Part shown: one piece after another, positions 1 through 8,530 of the stretch
Numbering within the stretch: the stretch's first letter is position 1
Layout: the number at the start of each line of letters is the position of its first letter
Notes under the pieces: generated by a model
Databases searched by the model: none
Seen by the model: only the letters and a program-made list of their open reading frames with translations
Told to the model about the DNA's origin: nothing
Program-made: the position numbers and the translations under genes
NCBI RefSeq assembly: GCF_001696685.1
Contig: NZ_MBFG01000001.1
Span: 251,714 to 315,713, forward strand
DNA: 64,000 bases
Direction of reading: 5' to 3'
Source of the DNA: Nosocomiicoccus ampullae
GTDB lineage: Bacteria; Bacillota; Bacilli; Staphylococcales; Salinicoccaceae

Positions 1-465
1 AATTTGTATGATTGAATACACTGCAAAAAAGAATCCAGTACTCTTCGTATGTGTATCAATATATTGCTTTAACTCGTTTTCGTTATTAAATTTATTAAAA
101 ATTGAGTAAGGTAAATAATCTTCAGTCATATTATGAATTTGAATGCCTTGATGTTGAAATATTATAAAGGCATCTTCTAATGGTAAAGACTCTTCTGTAA
201 AGACAATTCGACCTTTAGAGGTAGTTAAGGTTTTTTCATCTCCAACGTAATAGCCATCTTTAATTTCAAAATGAGGAATTTCGTCTTTTACTTCGCTTAG
301 AGCATTTGCAAATTGATTTGTATTAAAAAAAGATAACATATAAGGGACTGAAAGAAGTATACCTATAATTAATATGTTTAATAACAGATACTTAAAGGGT
401 ACAGTTCTAAATAGAGGATACTTTTCAAACTTCAGTAGTCGTTTGAAATATTTTAAATAATCCAT
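1..465 (-). CDS. DUF1189 family membrane protein, C-terminus cut by window edge
   Basis: The reverse strand is open from an ATG at 465 down to the window edge: 155 codons, without the C-terminus. The N-terminus (MDYLKYFKRLLKFEKYP) is basic and amphipathic. A hydrophobic segment follows at about residues 26-45, then a soluble domain, and a new hydrophobic stretch begins at the edge. Size, topology and position beside sodA fit the DUF1189 family (YqgB type in Bacillus), whose function is unknown. It is divergent from sodA, so the roughly 135 bp between them hold both promoters. The family call rests on remembered synteny and topology. Confidence 0.7.
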   Translation of the reverse strand, partial: MDYLKYFKRLLKFEKYPLFRTVPFKYLLLNILIIGILLSVPYMLSFFNTNQFANALSEVKDEIPHFEIKDGYYVGDEKTLTTSKGRIVFTEESLPLEDAFIIFQHQGIQIHNMTEDYLPYSIFNKFNNENELKQYIDTHTKSTGFFFAVYSIIQI

Positions 466-556
466 GAATTCAACACATCCAAGTTCTATTTTAGTCAGAC
501 ATTTGACTGATTTACTGATAGGTAGAAACTAATACCTTTTATTGTAGCACTTAATT

Positions 557-565
557 TGGTATATT
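557..565 (+). promoter_or_regulatory. Extended -10 promoter of sodA
   Basis: TGgTATATT is an extended -10 about 35 bp upstream of the sodA start. No good -35 is seen. Further upstream a small inverted repeat AGTCA-N6-TGACT (493-508) may be regulatory. Confidence 0.5.
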
Positions 566-600
566 TGGGATGTAAACATCATTAGGAGGAGATTTTAGTT

Positions 601-1203
601 ATGGCATTTGAACTACCTGAGTTAGACTATGCATATGATGCGTTAGAGCCTACAATCGACAAAGAAACTATGGAGATTCACTACTCTAGACATCATAACA
701 CTTACGTAACAAACTTAAACAACGCAGTTGAAGGTACAGAATTCGAAAACAAATCTTTAGAAGAATTAGTAAAAGATATCGATTCATTACCTGAAGATAT
801 TCGTACTGCTGTAAGAAACAACGGTGGTGGACACTACAACCACTCATTATTCTGGCAATTATTAACTCCAGAACAAAAAGACGTACCAGCTGAACTTAAA
901 GAAGCTATCGAAGATAAATTCGGTTCTTTAGATTCATTCAAAGAGAAATTTGAAGCTGCAGCTGCAGGTCGTTTTGGATCTGGTTGGGCATGGTTAGTTG
1001 TTGGGAATGATGGTTTAGAAATTATTTCTACTCCTAACCAAGATAACCCATTAATGGAAGATAAAACACCTGTGTTTGGTGTGGATGTATGGGAGCATGC
1101 GTACTACCTTAAATACCAAAACAAACGTCCAGAGTACTTAGGTGCAATTTGGAACGTTGTAAACTGGGAAAAAGTCAACGAGTTATACCAAGAAGCTAAA
1201 TAA
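601..1203 (+). CDS. sodA: Superoxide dismutase [Mn/Fe]
   Basis: Converts superoxide to hydrogen peroxide and oxygen in the cytoplasm. The 200-residue length is typical. Metal ligands are visible: His27 (IHYSRHH), His81 ([11 protein letters not shown]), and the Asp and His of [12 protein letters not shown] near residues 161-165. GGGHYNH and the ending are typical of the Mn or cambialistic type, but metal use cannot be fixed from sequence alone. The SD AGGAGGAG sits 8 bp before the ATG. It is monocistronic, with a strong terminator after it. Codon use (GAA, AAC, CGT rich) is that of a highly expressed gene. Confidence 0.97.
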   Translation: MAFELPELDYAYDALEPTIDKETMEIHYSRHHNTYVTNLNNAVEGTEFENKSLEELVKDIDSLPEDIRTAVRNNGGGHYNHSLFWQLLTPEQKDVPAELKEAIEDKFGSLDSFKEKFEAAAAGRFGSGWAWLVVGNDGLEIISTPNQDNPLMEDKTPVFGVDVWEHAYYLKYQNKRPEYLGAIWNVVNWEKVNELYQEAK

Positions 1204-1215
1204 TAACTTCCTTTC

Positions 1216-1249
1216 AAGCCATGAGTTTAAAAACTCATGGCTTTTTTTA
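1216..1249 (+). terminator. Rho-independent terminator of sodA
   Basis: A perfect stem AAGCCATGAGTTT/AAACTCATGGCTT is followed by a run of T. Confidence 0.93.
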
Positions 1250-1252
1250 ATG

Positions 1253-1276
1253 ATTATCGTGATAATATGTTAAAAT
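1253..1276 (+). promoter_or_regulatory. Extended -10 promoter of the PBP gene with overlapping inverted repeat
   Basis: TGtTAAAAT (1268-1276) is an extended -10. Just upstream, in the spacer, is the inverted repeat ATTATC-GT-GATAAT (1253-1266), placed where a repressor could block the polymerase. The half-sites resemble Fur-family ones, but the arrangement is not a standard 7-1-7 box. Confidence 0.5.
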
Positions 1277-1316
1277 AGAATGTGAATTTTTACGAAAGAA
1301 AGTTAGGTTGAAGCGT

Positions 1317-3509
1317 GTGAGACGTGTTAGGAAAAAAAGCTCTGAAGCGATTAAATATCAGTTATTTAAGTCGAGAGCAAATACTTTAGTATTTATTGTT
1401 TTTATATCATTTATAATTTTAATTCTTCGCCTCGGACAGTTACAAGTCATTCAGGGTGAGTCTTACCACGAACGCGTTGAAAACGCACAATACGTTAAGA
1501 TCAATCAAAACGTACCACGTGGTGAGATTTATGATCGAAACGGTAACGTACTCGTTAAAAATAAATCCGAACGTGCAATTTTCTTTACGAGACATCGCAA
1601 CATGTCTAATAGTGAAATTATGGAACTAGCCAATAAGCTATCTAATTATTTGGAGATGGATGAAGAAAATTTAACGTTACGTGATAAGCAAGACTATGCA
1701 TTAAACAATTATTTTGATGAGTTACTAAAAGAAATGCCTAATGAGGCAACATTACTTGATGACGGTAATATATCTAGAAATGATTTTAATGAAGCGGTAT
1801 ATGAGAACATTAGTAATGAATATTTAGACTCATTACTTACTGAGGAAGATAAAAACATCATATCTATATATACGAGAATGATCGTCGCAACAGAATTAGA
1901 TCCCGTTACTATTAAAGGAAGTAACGTCACAGAAAAAGAGTTCGCTACAATTAATGAAGATCTCGATAAGTTAGAAGGAATTACAACTGGAATGGACTGG
2001 AAAAGAGAATATCCTTATGGTTCAACACTACGTACAATTCTTGGAGACGTGAGTTCACCGAAAGAAGGACTACCTAAAGAACTCTCTGATTATTATAAAT
2101 CACTTGGATACTCTCAAAACGACCGTGTCGGTAAATCATATTTAGAGTTTCAATATGAGGATATTTTACGTGGTGAAAAAGAAGAGGTTAAATATTCAAC
2201 AGATCGAGCAGGTCGTATTATCAATCAAGAAGTTGTAAAAGATGGTAAACCTGGTAACGATTTATATTTAACAATCGATATCAAATTACAGCAAGAACTA
2301 GAAAAAATTGCAGAGCATCATTTAAAAGAAATGCGTAATTTAGCAGAAGCTGCAAAACAACGTGCGGATTTAAATGGCGATATCGAATGGGACATTCGAC
2401 CAGAGTTTTTAGATACTGTGACTCTTGTCGTACAAGATCCATATAATGGTGATATTTTAGCGATGGTTGGTAAACATATTAATAAAGACGGAGATATTGA
2501 AGATTTTGATTATGGTACATTTGCTGTGAGTTATGTATCAGGTTCATCCGTTAAAATTGGTACGGTTGTTACAGGTTATCAAAACGATGTTCTACAACCT
2601 GGAGAATCACAAGTCGATGAACCACTCGTATTTGCAGATGGTACGAACAAATCTTCATTCTTTAACCGTGACAATAGTTACAACGTAGACGATCAACACG
2701 CTTTAATGGTATCTTCGAACGTTTACATGATTAAAATCGCACTTCGTTTACTCGGCTTAGAATACGATCGTAATATGCCACTGCCAAGTGATATTTCTAA
2801 CGATGCATATAAACTAAGAAATGGGTTAAATCAATTTGGACTTGGTGTGTCAACAGGTATTGACTTACCTAATGAAGAGACAGGTATTTCTCCACCACTA
2901 ACTAATAACCCTGGGAACTATTTAGACTTAGCGATTGGACAATATGACACGTACTCTACACTACAGCTTTCACAATATATTTCTACAGTTGCGAACGGTG
3001 GTAATAGAATGCAATCACACCTTGCAAAAGAAATTAGAGAGCATAATCCAAATGAACCAGGAAAAGTAATACGCTCGTTCAATGGTAATGTTTTAAATAC
3101 TGTCATGATGACTGACGCTGAAAAAGAACAAATTTCTAAAGGGTTATATGATGTATTTAATACACATCATCAATCGACGGATAGATACGGAACAGGATGG
3201 GATGCGTATCATGAATTAGAACCAAAAGCTGCTGGTAAAACAGGAACTGCAGAAGCGTATCGTGAAGGAGTTTCAGTTTTAAACCAAACGTATATCGGAT
3301 ATGCACCATATGACAATCCAGATATGGCATTCTCTATTATATGGCCAACGACACCGATGACGATTCCATTCTTCCCAGCCCAATATATGGGAAGAGATGT
3401 TATCCAAAAATATTATGAGCTTGAATATGGTGCGCCTAAAAAAGATTACTACAAATATAATTTAGATGAATTTTACAGACGAATTAAAGCAGGCACGTAT
3501 GATAGTTAG
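1317..3509 (+). CDS. Class B penicillin-binding protein (PBP3/PbpA type transpeptidase)
   Basis: A D,D-transpeptidase that cross-links septal or lateral peptidoglycan outside the membrane. With a GTG start at 1317 it has 730 residues: a basic N-terminus, one membrane anchor at about 22-42, a PBP dimer domain, then a transpeptidase domain with SxxK (S410-S-V-K413), SSN (466-468) and KTG (641-643). An in-frame TTG at 1308 directly abuts AAGTTAGG, so GTG 1317, 9 bp downstream, is preferred. The position next to sodA matches pbp3 of Staphylococcus and pbpA of Bacillus. It is a single gene with its own promoter and terminator. Confidence 0.93.
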   Translation: MRRVRKKSSEAIKYQLFKSRANTLVFIVFISFIILILRLGQLQVIQGESYHERVENAQYVKINQNVPRGEIYDRNGNVLVKNKSERAIFFTRHRNMSNSEIMELANKLSNYLEMDEENLTLRDKQDYALNNYFDELLKEMPNEATLLDDGNISRNDFNEAVYENISNEYLDSLLTEEDKNIISIYTRMIVATELDPVTIKGSNVTEKEFATINEDLDKLEGITTGMDWKREYPYGSTLRTILGDVSSPKEGLPKELSDYYKSLGYSQNDRVGKSYLEFQYEDILRGEKEEVKYSTDRAGRIINQEVVKDGKPGNDLYLTIDIKLQQELEKIAEHHLKEMRNLAEAAKQRADLNGDIEWDIRPEFLDTVTLVVQDPYNGDILAMVGKHINKDGDIEDFDYGTFAVSYVSGSSVKIGTVVTGYQNDVLQPGESQVDEPLVFADGTNKSSFFNRDNSYNVDDQHALMVSSNVYMIKIALRLLGLEYDRNMPLPSDISNDAYKLRNGLNQFGLGVSTGIDLPNEETGISPPLTNNPGNYLDLAIGQYDTYSTLQLSQYISTVANGGNRMQSHLAKEIREHNPNEPGKVIRSFNGNVLNTVMMTDAEKEQISKGLYDVFNTHHQSTDRYGTGWDAYHELEPKAAGKTGTAEAYREGVSVLNQTYIGYAPYDNPDMAFSIIWPTTPMTIPFFPAQYMGRDVIQKYYELEYGAPKKDYYKYNLDEFYRRIKAGTYDS

Positions 3510-3539
3510 ACTACTGAAAATTTTCAGTAGTCTTTTTTT
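3508..3539 (+). terminator. Rho-independent terminator of the PBP gene
   Basis: The stem AGACTACTGAAAA/TTTTCAGTAGTCT is followed by seven T, starting within the stop codon. Confidence 0.93.
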
Positions 3540-3542
3540 GAT

Positions 3543-3559
3543 TTTACATATTCTTTACA
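3543..3559 (+). promoter_or_regulatory. PhoP-like box upstream of pstS
   Basis: Two copies of TTTACA (3543-3548 and 3554-3559) are separated by 5 bp, giving an 11-bp repeat on one helix face. PhoP boxes in Bacillus are TT(A/T/C)ACA repeats with about 5 bp between them, and pst is the classical PhoP target. phoP itself is not in this window. Confidence 0.7.
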
Positions 3560-3630
3560 ATACGTTTATTTTAAATTTAAAAACGACCTGTACTATGTAA
3601 TCATAATCAAAACCATTTGGAGGAATTAAA

Positions 3631-4605
3631 TTGAAAAAGCAAACTTTAAGCGTAGCAATGATGTTAGTTCTAGGAGGTACACTTGCAGCATGTAATAATG
3701 ATGCTGAAAATGATGACAACAATGCATCAAATGAAACAAGCACAGAAACGAACGAAGAAAAATCTTCAGTCACTGAACAAGCGATTGTTGGTGACGGTTC
3801 AAGCACAGTGTTCCCTATCTTAGAAATCGTCAATGAAGACTACAATGCTGAATACGGAAGTGCAGCAGAAATTGGAGTATCTGGTACAGGTGCTGGGTTT
3901 GACAGATTTATCGCAGGTGAAACAGATTTCCAAAACGCTTCACGTCCAATTAAAGATGAAGAAAAACAAGCGTTAGAAGACGCAGGTATTGAATACACTG
4001 AATTAGAAGTCGCGATCGACGGTTTAACTGTAGCAGTTAACAAAGACAACGATTTTGTAAAAGACTTAACATTTGAAGAGTTATACAAAATCTACTCAGG
4101 TCAAGCTGAAACATGGGCGGATGTTCGTAGTGACTTCCCAGATGAAAAAATTGTTGTATATGGTCCAGACCAATCTCACGGAACACATGACTTCTTTAAA
4201 GAAGAAGTAATGGATGATGAAGACATTCAAGGTGAGTTAATCCAAGATACAAACCAAGTAGTAAACGCAGTTACATCTGATAAAAATGCAATTGGTTTCT
4301 TCGGATATAACTTCTACTTAAACAACAAAGATAAGTTACAAGCAGTAGCGATCCAAGGTGAAGATAGCACAGAAGCTGTTGAACCAACAGAAGAAAACGT
4401 TAAGAGTTATAAATATCCACTTTCAAGAGCATTATACGTGTATGTTGCGGATGAGAAAGTGAAAGAAAACGAATCGTTAAGTCAATTCATTGAGTTCTTA
4501 TTAGATAATGCATCAGTAGCTGCTGAAGATTCTGGTTACGTAGCATTAGACGAAGAGAAGCTTAATGAGCAAAAGGATAAGTTCAAAGAGATTATTGGGA
4601 ACTAA
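3631..4605 (+). CDS. pstS: Phosphate ABC transporter substrate-binding lipoprotein
   Basis: Captures inorganic phosphate outside the membrane and passes it to PstCA. It starts with TTG after the SD GGAGGA. A lipoprotein signal peptide ends in LAAC (Cys21), followed by an acidic Asn/Glu/Thr-rich linker (22-52). The binding domain has GDGSSTVFP, GTGAGFDRF and the SHGT phosphate loop, as expected of PstS. It is first gene of pstS-pstC-pstA-pstB-phoU and is preceded by a PhoP-like box, so induction by phosphate starvation is likely. Confidence 0.96.
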   Translation: MKKQTLSVAMMLVLGGTLAACNNDAENDDNNASNETSTETNEEKSSVTEQAIVGDGSSTVFPILEIVNEDYNAEYGSAAEIGVSGTGAGFDRFIAGETDFQNASRPIKDEEKQALEDAGIEYTELEVAIDGLTVAVNKDNDFVKDLTFEELYKIYSGQAETWADVRSDFPDEKIVVYGPDQSHGTHDFFKEEVMDDEDIQGELIQDTNQVVNAVTSDKNAIGFFGYNFYLNNKDKLQAVAIQGEDSTEAVEPTEENVKSYKYPLSRALYVYVADEKVKENESLSQFIEFLLDNASVAAEDSGYVALDEEKLNEQKDKFKEIIGN

Positions 4606-4621
4606 TTAAGTAGGGGTTTAT

Positions 4622-5539
4622 ATGAAGGATTTAAGTATACAACAACAAATAGAACGAAAAAAACGTTCAAAAACTCTTGAGAAAGCAGTACCTATCGTAC
4701 TGTTTTCTATTACTATTGTTTCAGTATTAACAACAATAGGTATTTTATATACATTAATTTCTGAAACATTCCATTTTTTAAGAGAAGTATCAATTGTGGA
4801 ATTTTTAACGAGTAAAACATGGAACGCTTTTAGTAGCACGCCAACATTCGGTATATTCCCATTAGTCTTAGGAACGTTAAAAATAGTTGTTATTGCGACA
4901 TTGTTTGCTGTTCCAACAGGTGTATTTTCAGCAATTTATTTATCTGAATACGCACCAAAATCAGTGCGTAAAGTATTAAAGCCAACATTAGAAGTGTTAG
5001 CTGGTATTCCAACAGTTGTATATGGAGCATTTGCGATCACAGTGGTCACACCGATGTTACAATCTATTTTTTCATCGATGGGCCACTTTAATGCAATTAG
5101 TCCGGGACTTGTTGTTGGAATTATGATTTTACCAATGATTACAAGTTTAACTGATGACGCGATTACGAGTGTACCTGATGCAGTTAGAGAAGGGTCTTAT
5201 GGACTCGGTGCAACGCAGTTAGAAACTGTTTTTAAAGTAGTCTTACCGGCTGCTTTATCAGGGATTTTAGCGTCAATCGTACTTGCAACAAGTCGAGCTA
5301 TCGGTGAGACGATGATCGTTTCAATTGCAGCAGGGTCAACACCAAATAGCAGTTTCAACTTATTTGAGTCACTTCAAACGATGACAGGGTTTATCGTACA
5401 AGTGACGTCTGGTGATGCAGCATTTGGTTCTCAAGTGTATTACAGTTTATATGCTGTTGGTATCACGCTATTTATATTTACTTTAATTATGAACGTATTA
5501 GCAATGTGGATTGCAAAAAGATTTAGGGAGGAATACTAA
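4622..5539 (+). CDS. pstC: Phosphate ABC transporter permease PstC
   Basis: One of two membrane subunits of the Pst phosphate importer. It has 305 residues with about six membrane segments. The cytoplasmic EAA-type loop (EGSYGLGATQLETVFKVVLP) contacts PstB. The SD TAGGGG precedes the ATG. Its stop overlaps the pstA ATG by one base (TAATG), showing translational coupling. Confidence 0.95.
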   Translation: MKDLSIQQQIERKKRSKTLEKAVPIVLFSITIVSVLTTIGILYTLISETFHFLREVSIVEFLTSKTWNAFSSTPTFGIFPLVLGTLKIVVIATLFAVPTGVFSAIYLSEYAPKSVRKVLKPTLEVLAGIPTVVYGAFAITVVTPMLQSIFSSMGHFNAISPGLVVGIMILPMITSLTDDAITSVPDAVREGSYGLGATQLETVFKVVLPAALSGILASIVLATSRAIGETMIVSIAAGSTPNSSFNLFESLQTMTGFIVQVTSGDAAFGSQVYYSLYAVGITLFIFTLIMNVLAMWIAKRFREEY

Positions 5540-6414
5540 TGGCTATGGATGAAGCAGTATTAGTCAAAAGACAATCAAAGCGTCGAATGCTGAATTCTAT
5601 TATGAGCAAAGTATTCTTCTTATCAACGATGATCGGTATTGTTGTGTTAATTATTCTTTTAGCATCGATTTTAAAACAAGGTGTCGGTGCGTTATCTATT
5701 GATTTCTTTACTAACTTTAGTTCAAGTCGACCAGAAAGAGCAGGAATTAAGGGTGCCTTAATTGGTACTTTATGGTTAATGGCTCTAACGACACCTATAG
5801 CAGTTATATTATCTGTCGGAACAGCTATTTATTTAGAAGAATATGCGCCGAAAAACAAACTCACTCACTTTATCGAAGTGAATATTTCGAACTTAGCCGG
5901 AGTACCATCTGTCGTATTTGGTTTACTTGGTTTAACAATATTTGTAAGACAATTTGGCTTAGGGAATTCAGTTCTCGCTGCGAGTTTAACGTTAGCGCTA
6001 ATGATAATGCCGGTAATTATCGTATCGAGTAAAGAAGCATTACGTAGTGTGCCAAATTCTATTCGAGAAGGTTCAATCGGACTTGGTGCATCTAAATGGC
6101 AAACGATTTATAGAATCGTTTTACCTGCAGCAGTACCTGGTATTATAACGGGTATTATACTAGCGGTATCTCGTGCAATAGGTGAAACAGCGCCACTCGT
6201 TGTAATTGGAATTCCAGTTGCATTATTAGCGACTCCAAAAAGTGTTTTTGATTCATTCCAAGCACTTCCAATGCAAATATATAACTGGGTAAAAATGCCA
6301 CAAGAAGCGTTTGTTAGTTTAACATCAGCTGGAATTATCGTATTACTCGCGATGTTATTACTCATGAACCTTGTCGCAGTACTCATAAGAAATAAATATT
6401 CAAAAAGATTTTAG
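5539..6414 (+). CDS. pstA: Phosphate ABC transporter permease PstA
   Basis: The second membrane subunit of the phosphate importer, 291 residues, about six membrane segments. It has the same kind of EAA loop (EGSIGLGASKWQTIYRIVLP). It is coupled to pstC by a one-base overlap and followed closely by pstB. Confidence 0.95.
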   Translation: MAMDEAVLVKRQSKRRMLNSIMSKVFFLSTMIGIVVLIILLASILKQGVGALSIDFFTNFSSSRPERAGIKGALIGTLWLMALTTPIAVILSVGTAIYLEEYAPKNKLTHFIEVNISNLAGVPSVVFGLLGLTIFVRQFGLGNSVLAASLTLALMIMPVIIVSSKEALRSVPNSIREGSIGLGASKWQTIYRIVLPAAVPGIITGIILAVSRAIGETAPLVVIGIPVALLATPKSVFDSFQALPMQIYNWVKMPQEAFVSLTSAGIIVLLAMLLLMNLVAVLIRNKYSKRF

Positions 6415-6424
6415 GTGAAATAAG

Positions 6425-7255
6425 ATGGAAGTAAAAGTAAAAGAAGACAATAAAGTAAAAGATATATTAACTCAAGATCAAACTTTAGATAAAACTTCTG
6501 ATAAAGAAGTATTTATGACAAATAATTTAAATCTTTGGTACGGAGACACGCATGCATTAAAAGATGTAAACTTAGCATTTAACGAAAAAGAAATTAGTGC
6601 GATTATCGGACCATCTGGTTGTGGTAAATCGACTTTCATTAAGACGTTAAACCGAATGGTCGAGCTCGTTCCTAACGTTAGAATTGAAGGAGATATTTTA
6701 TATAGAGAACAAGATATTTTAGATAAAAAAATGTCTCTTGAATCGTTAAGAACAAAAGTTGGAATGGTGTTCCAAAAGCCGAACCCATTCCCAAAATCTA
6801 TCTATGAGAATATCGTGTACGGTCCAAGAGTACATGGTATTAAAGATAAAAAGACACTCGATGAAATCGTTGAGAGAAGTTTAAAACAAGCAGCACTTTG
6901 GGACGAAGTAAAAGATCGTCTTAAAGATAATGCATATGGTCTATCAGGCGGACAGCAACAACGTTTATGTATTGCTAGAACACTCGCGATTGAACCAGAT
7001 GTTATATTAATGGACGAACCGACAAGTGCACTAGATCCAATCTCTACAATTAAAATCGAAGATTTAATGCAAGAGTTAAAAGAAAAATATTCGATTATTA
7101 TCGTGACACACAACATGCAACAAGCAGCTCGTGTTTCAGATAAAACGGCATTTTTCTATAACGGATCGGTAATCGAATATGATGATACTAAAGTCATCTT
7201 TGAAAACCCTCGTGATCAACGTACAGAAGATTATGTAACAGGTAGGTTTGGATAA
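6425..7255 (+). CDS. pstB: Phosphate ABC transporter ATP-binding protein
   Basis: The ATPase that powers phosphate import. The 276 residues include a charged N-terminal extension of about 25 residues. Walker A is GPSGCGKST, the signature LSGGQQQR and Walker B VILMDEP, followed by an H-loop ([10 protein letters not shown]). SALDP after Walker B is typical of PstB. It overlaps phoU by one base. Confidence 0.97.
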   Translation: MEVKVKEDNKVKDILTQDQTLDKTSDKEVFMTNNLNLWYGDTHALKDVNLAFNEKEISAIIGPSGCGKSTFIKTLNRMVELVPNVRIEGDILYREQDILDKKMSLESLRTKVGMVFQKPNPFPKSIYENIVYGPRVHGIKDKKTLDEIVERSLKQAALWDEVKDRLKDNAYGLSGGQQQRLCIARTLAIEPDVILMDEPTSALDPISTIKIEDLMQELKEKYSIIIVTHNMQQAARVSDKTAFFYNGSVIEYDDTKVIFENPRDQRTEDYVTGRFG

Positions 7256-7890
7256 TGAAGCCGAGACAAAATTTTATTAATAATTTAGATGAAGTCACTT
7301 CATATGTTTTTAGATTATCAAACGAAGTAGAAAAAAGAATTGATAAACTCATTCACTGTATAGAACATAGAAATGTAGATGCGCTAAAAGATATTTCTAA
7401 AGAAGATATTGTTGTCAATGACTTAGAGCTTCTAATTAATGAAAAGATTATATCTTTAATTACATTAGAAGCACCAGTTGCCTCTGATTTAAGAATGTTA
7501 ATCTCTTATATTAAAATCGCAGAAGATTTAGAGCGAGTGGCAGATAACGTTGTAAATATTGCAAACGTAAGTGCTGAATATAATATCGGTTCAGAAGAAA
7601 TTATCAACAAATTTAAGTCGATGTTACAGCTGTCAAAACTCATGCTTTCAGATGCGACCGTTGCCATGGAAACAAAAGATTTAGCTTTAATTAAAGAACT
7701 ATTATCTAGAGACGAAGATATCGATATGCTTTATATCGATACGACGTCAGAAGCAATCGAAAAAATTGAAGATAAAGTCATTATGAGTCAAGTTGTGTTA
7801 ATCGCTAAATATATTGAACGTATCGGTGATCACTTAGAAAATATAAGTGAACATCTATACTATTACTTGACTGGTAGACAGTATCAATAA
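7255..7890 (+). CDS. phoU: Phosphate signalling regulator PhoU
   Basis: Links Pst transport state to the PhoR/PhoP signalling pathway and holds phosphate import in check. The 211 residues are almost all helical, with two PhoU repeats. The metal-binding-like motif E/DxxxD is visible in EDLERVADNVVNIA and repeated as YIERIGDHLENISE. It is last gene of the pst operon, directly before a terminator. Confidence 0.95.
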   Translation: MKPRQNFINNLDEVTSYVFRLSNEVEKRIDKLIHCIEHRNVDALKDISKEDIVVNDLELLINEKIISLITLEAPVASDLRMLISYIKIAEDLERVADNVVNIANVSAEYNIGSEEIINKFKSMLQLSKLMLSDATVAMETKDLALIKELLSRDEDIDMLYIDTTSEAIEKIEDKVIMSQVVLIAKYIERIGDHLENISEHLYYYLTGRQYQ

Positions 7891-7917
7891 AACCACTTTA
7901 TAAAAGTGGTTTTTTTA
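7889..7917 (+). terminator. Terminator of the pst-phoU operon
   Basis: The stem AAACCACTTT/AAAGTGGTTT is followed by T7. Confidence 0.92.
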
Positions 7918-7939
7918 TTTAAACTATTATAATAATATC

Positions 7940-7948
7940 TGTTAAAAT
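7940..7948 (+). promoter_or_regulatory. Extended -10 promoter of fthC
   Basis: TGtTAAAAT lies 21 bp before the fthC ATG, the same form as the PBP promoter. Confidence 0.55.
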
Positions 7949-7969
7949 GGAGAGAGAAAGGATGTCTCC

Positions 7970-8530
7970 ATGAGTAAAAAAGAACTACGTCACGAGATGA
8001 TTGTAAAGTTAAAGTCACTTAATCCAACGGATAAAAGACAAAAAGAACAGAATATATATCAATCTTTAAAGAAATTTATACACGAACACAGTATAAACTC
8101 TGTTGGGATTGTTTTATCGATGCCACATGAAATTGATACGCTTCCGATTATTGAATACTTAAACGATAATAATATTGCTGTATATGGTCCAAAATCGAAC
8201 TATAAAACAAAAGAAATGGACTTTTATAGAGTGAATAGTGCTGATGAAATTTTCAAAGATGAAAAAGGGATTTTTATACCAACATCAAACGAATTAAATA
8301 ACGACGTCGATTTACTAGTCGTCCCAGGAGTTATATTTAATGATAAAGGTTATCGTACGGGCTATGGTGGTGGCTTTTACGATAGATTTTTAAAGGGTTA
8401 TCAAGGAAAAACTGTGTCAATTTTATTCGATGAACAGTTCGGTGAGGTGATCGTTGAATCACACGACATGCCTGTCGATTATTTAATCACGCCGACAAAA
8501 AATATTAACGCAAGAGAGAATAGACTATGA
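7970..8530 (+). CDS. 5-formyltetrahydrofolate cyclo-ligase
   Basis: Converts 5-formyl-THF to 5,10-methenyl-THF with ATP, recycling a folate by-product. The 186 residues carry the family features: a basic N-terminus (KKELRHEMI), VPGVIFNDKGYRTGYGGGFYDRFL (the family-defining GYGGGFYDRFL motif), and a C-terminal MPVDYLITP. It corresponds to YqgN of Bacillus. The next gene overlaps it by 4 bases (ATGA), so the two are coupled. Folate use links loosely to the glycine cleavage genes nearby. Confidence 0.93.
   Translation: MSKKELRHEMIVKLKSLNPTDKRQKEQNIYQSLKKFIHEHSINSVGIVLSMPHEIDTLPIIEYLNDNNIAVYGPKSNYKTKEMDFYRVNSADEIFKDEKGIFIPTSNELNNDVDLLVVPGVIFNDKGYRTGYGGGFYDRFLKGYQGKTVSILFDEQFGEVIVESHDMPVDYLITPTKNINARENRL

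Noticed and set aside
3508..3539. CTGAAAATTTTCAG as a CodY-like site
   Set aside because: The order of half-sites is not that of the CodY box, and the sequence is explained as the stem of the PBP terminator.
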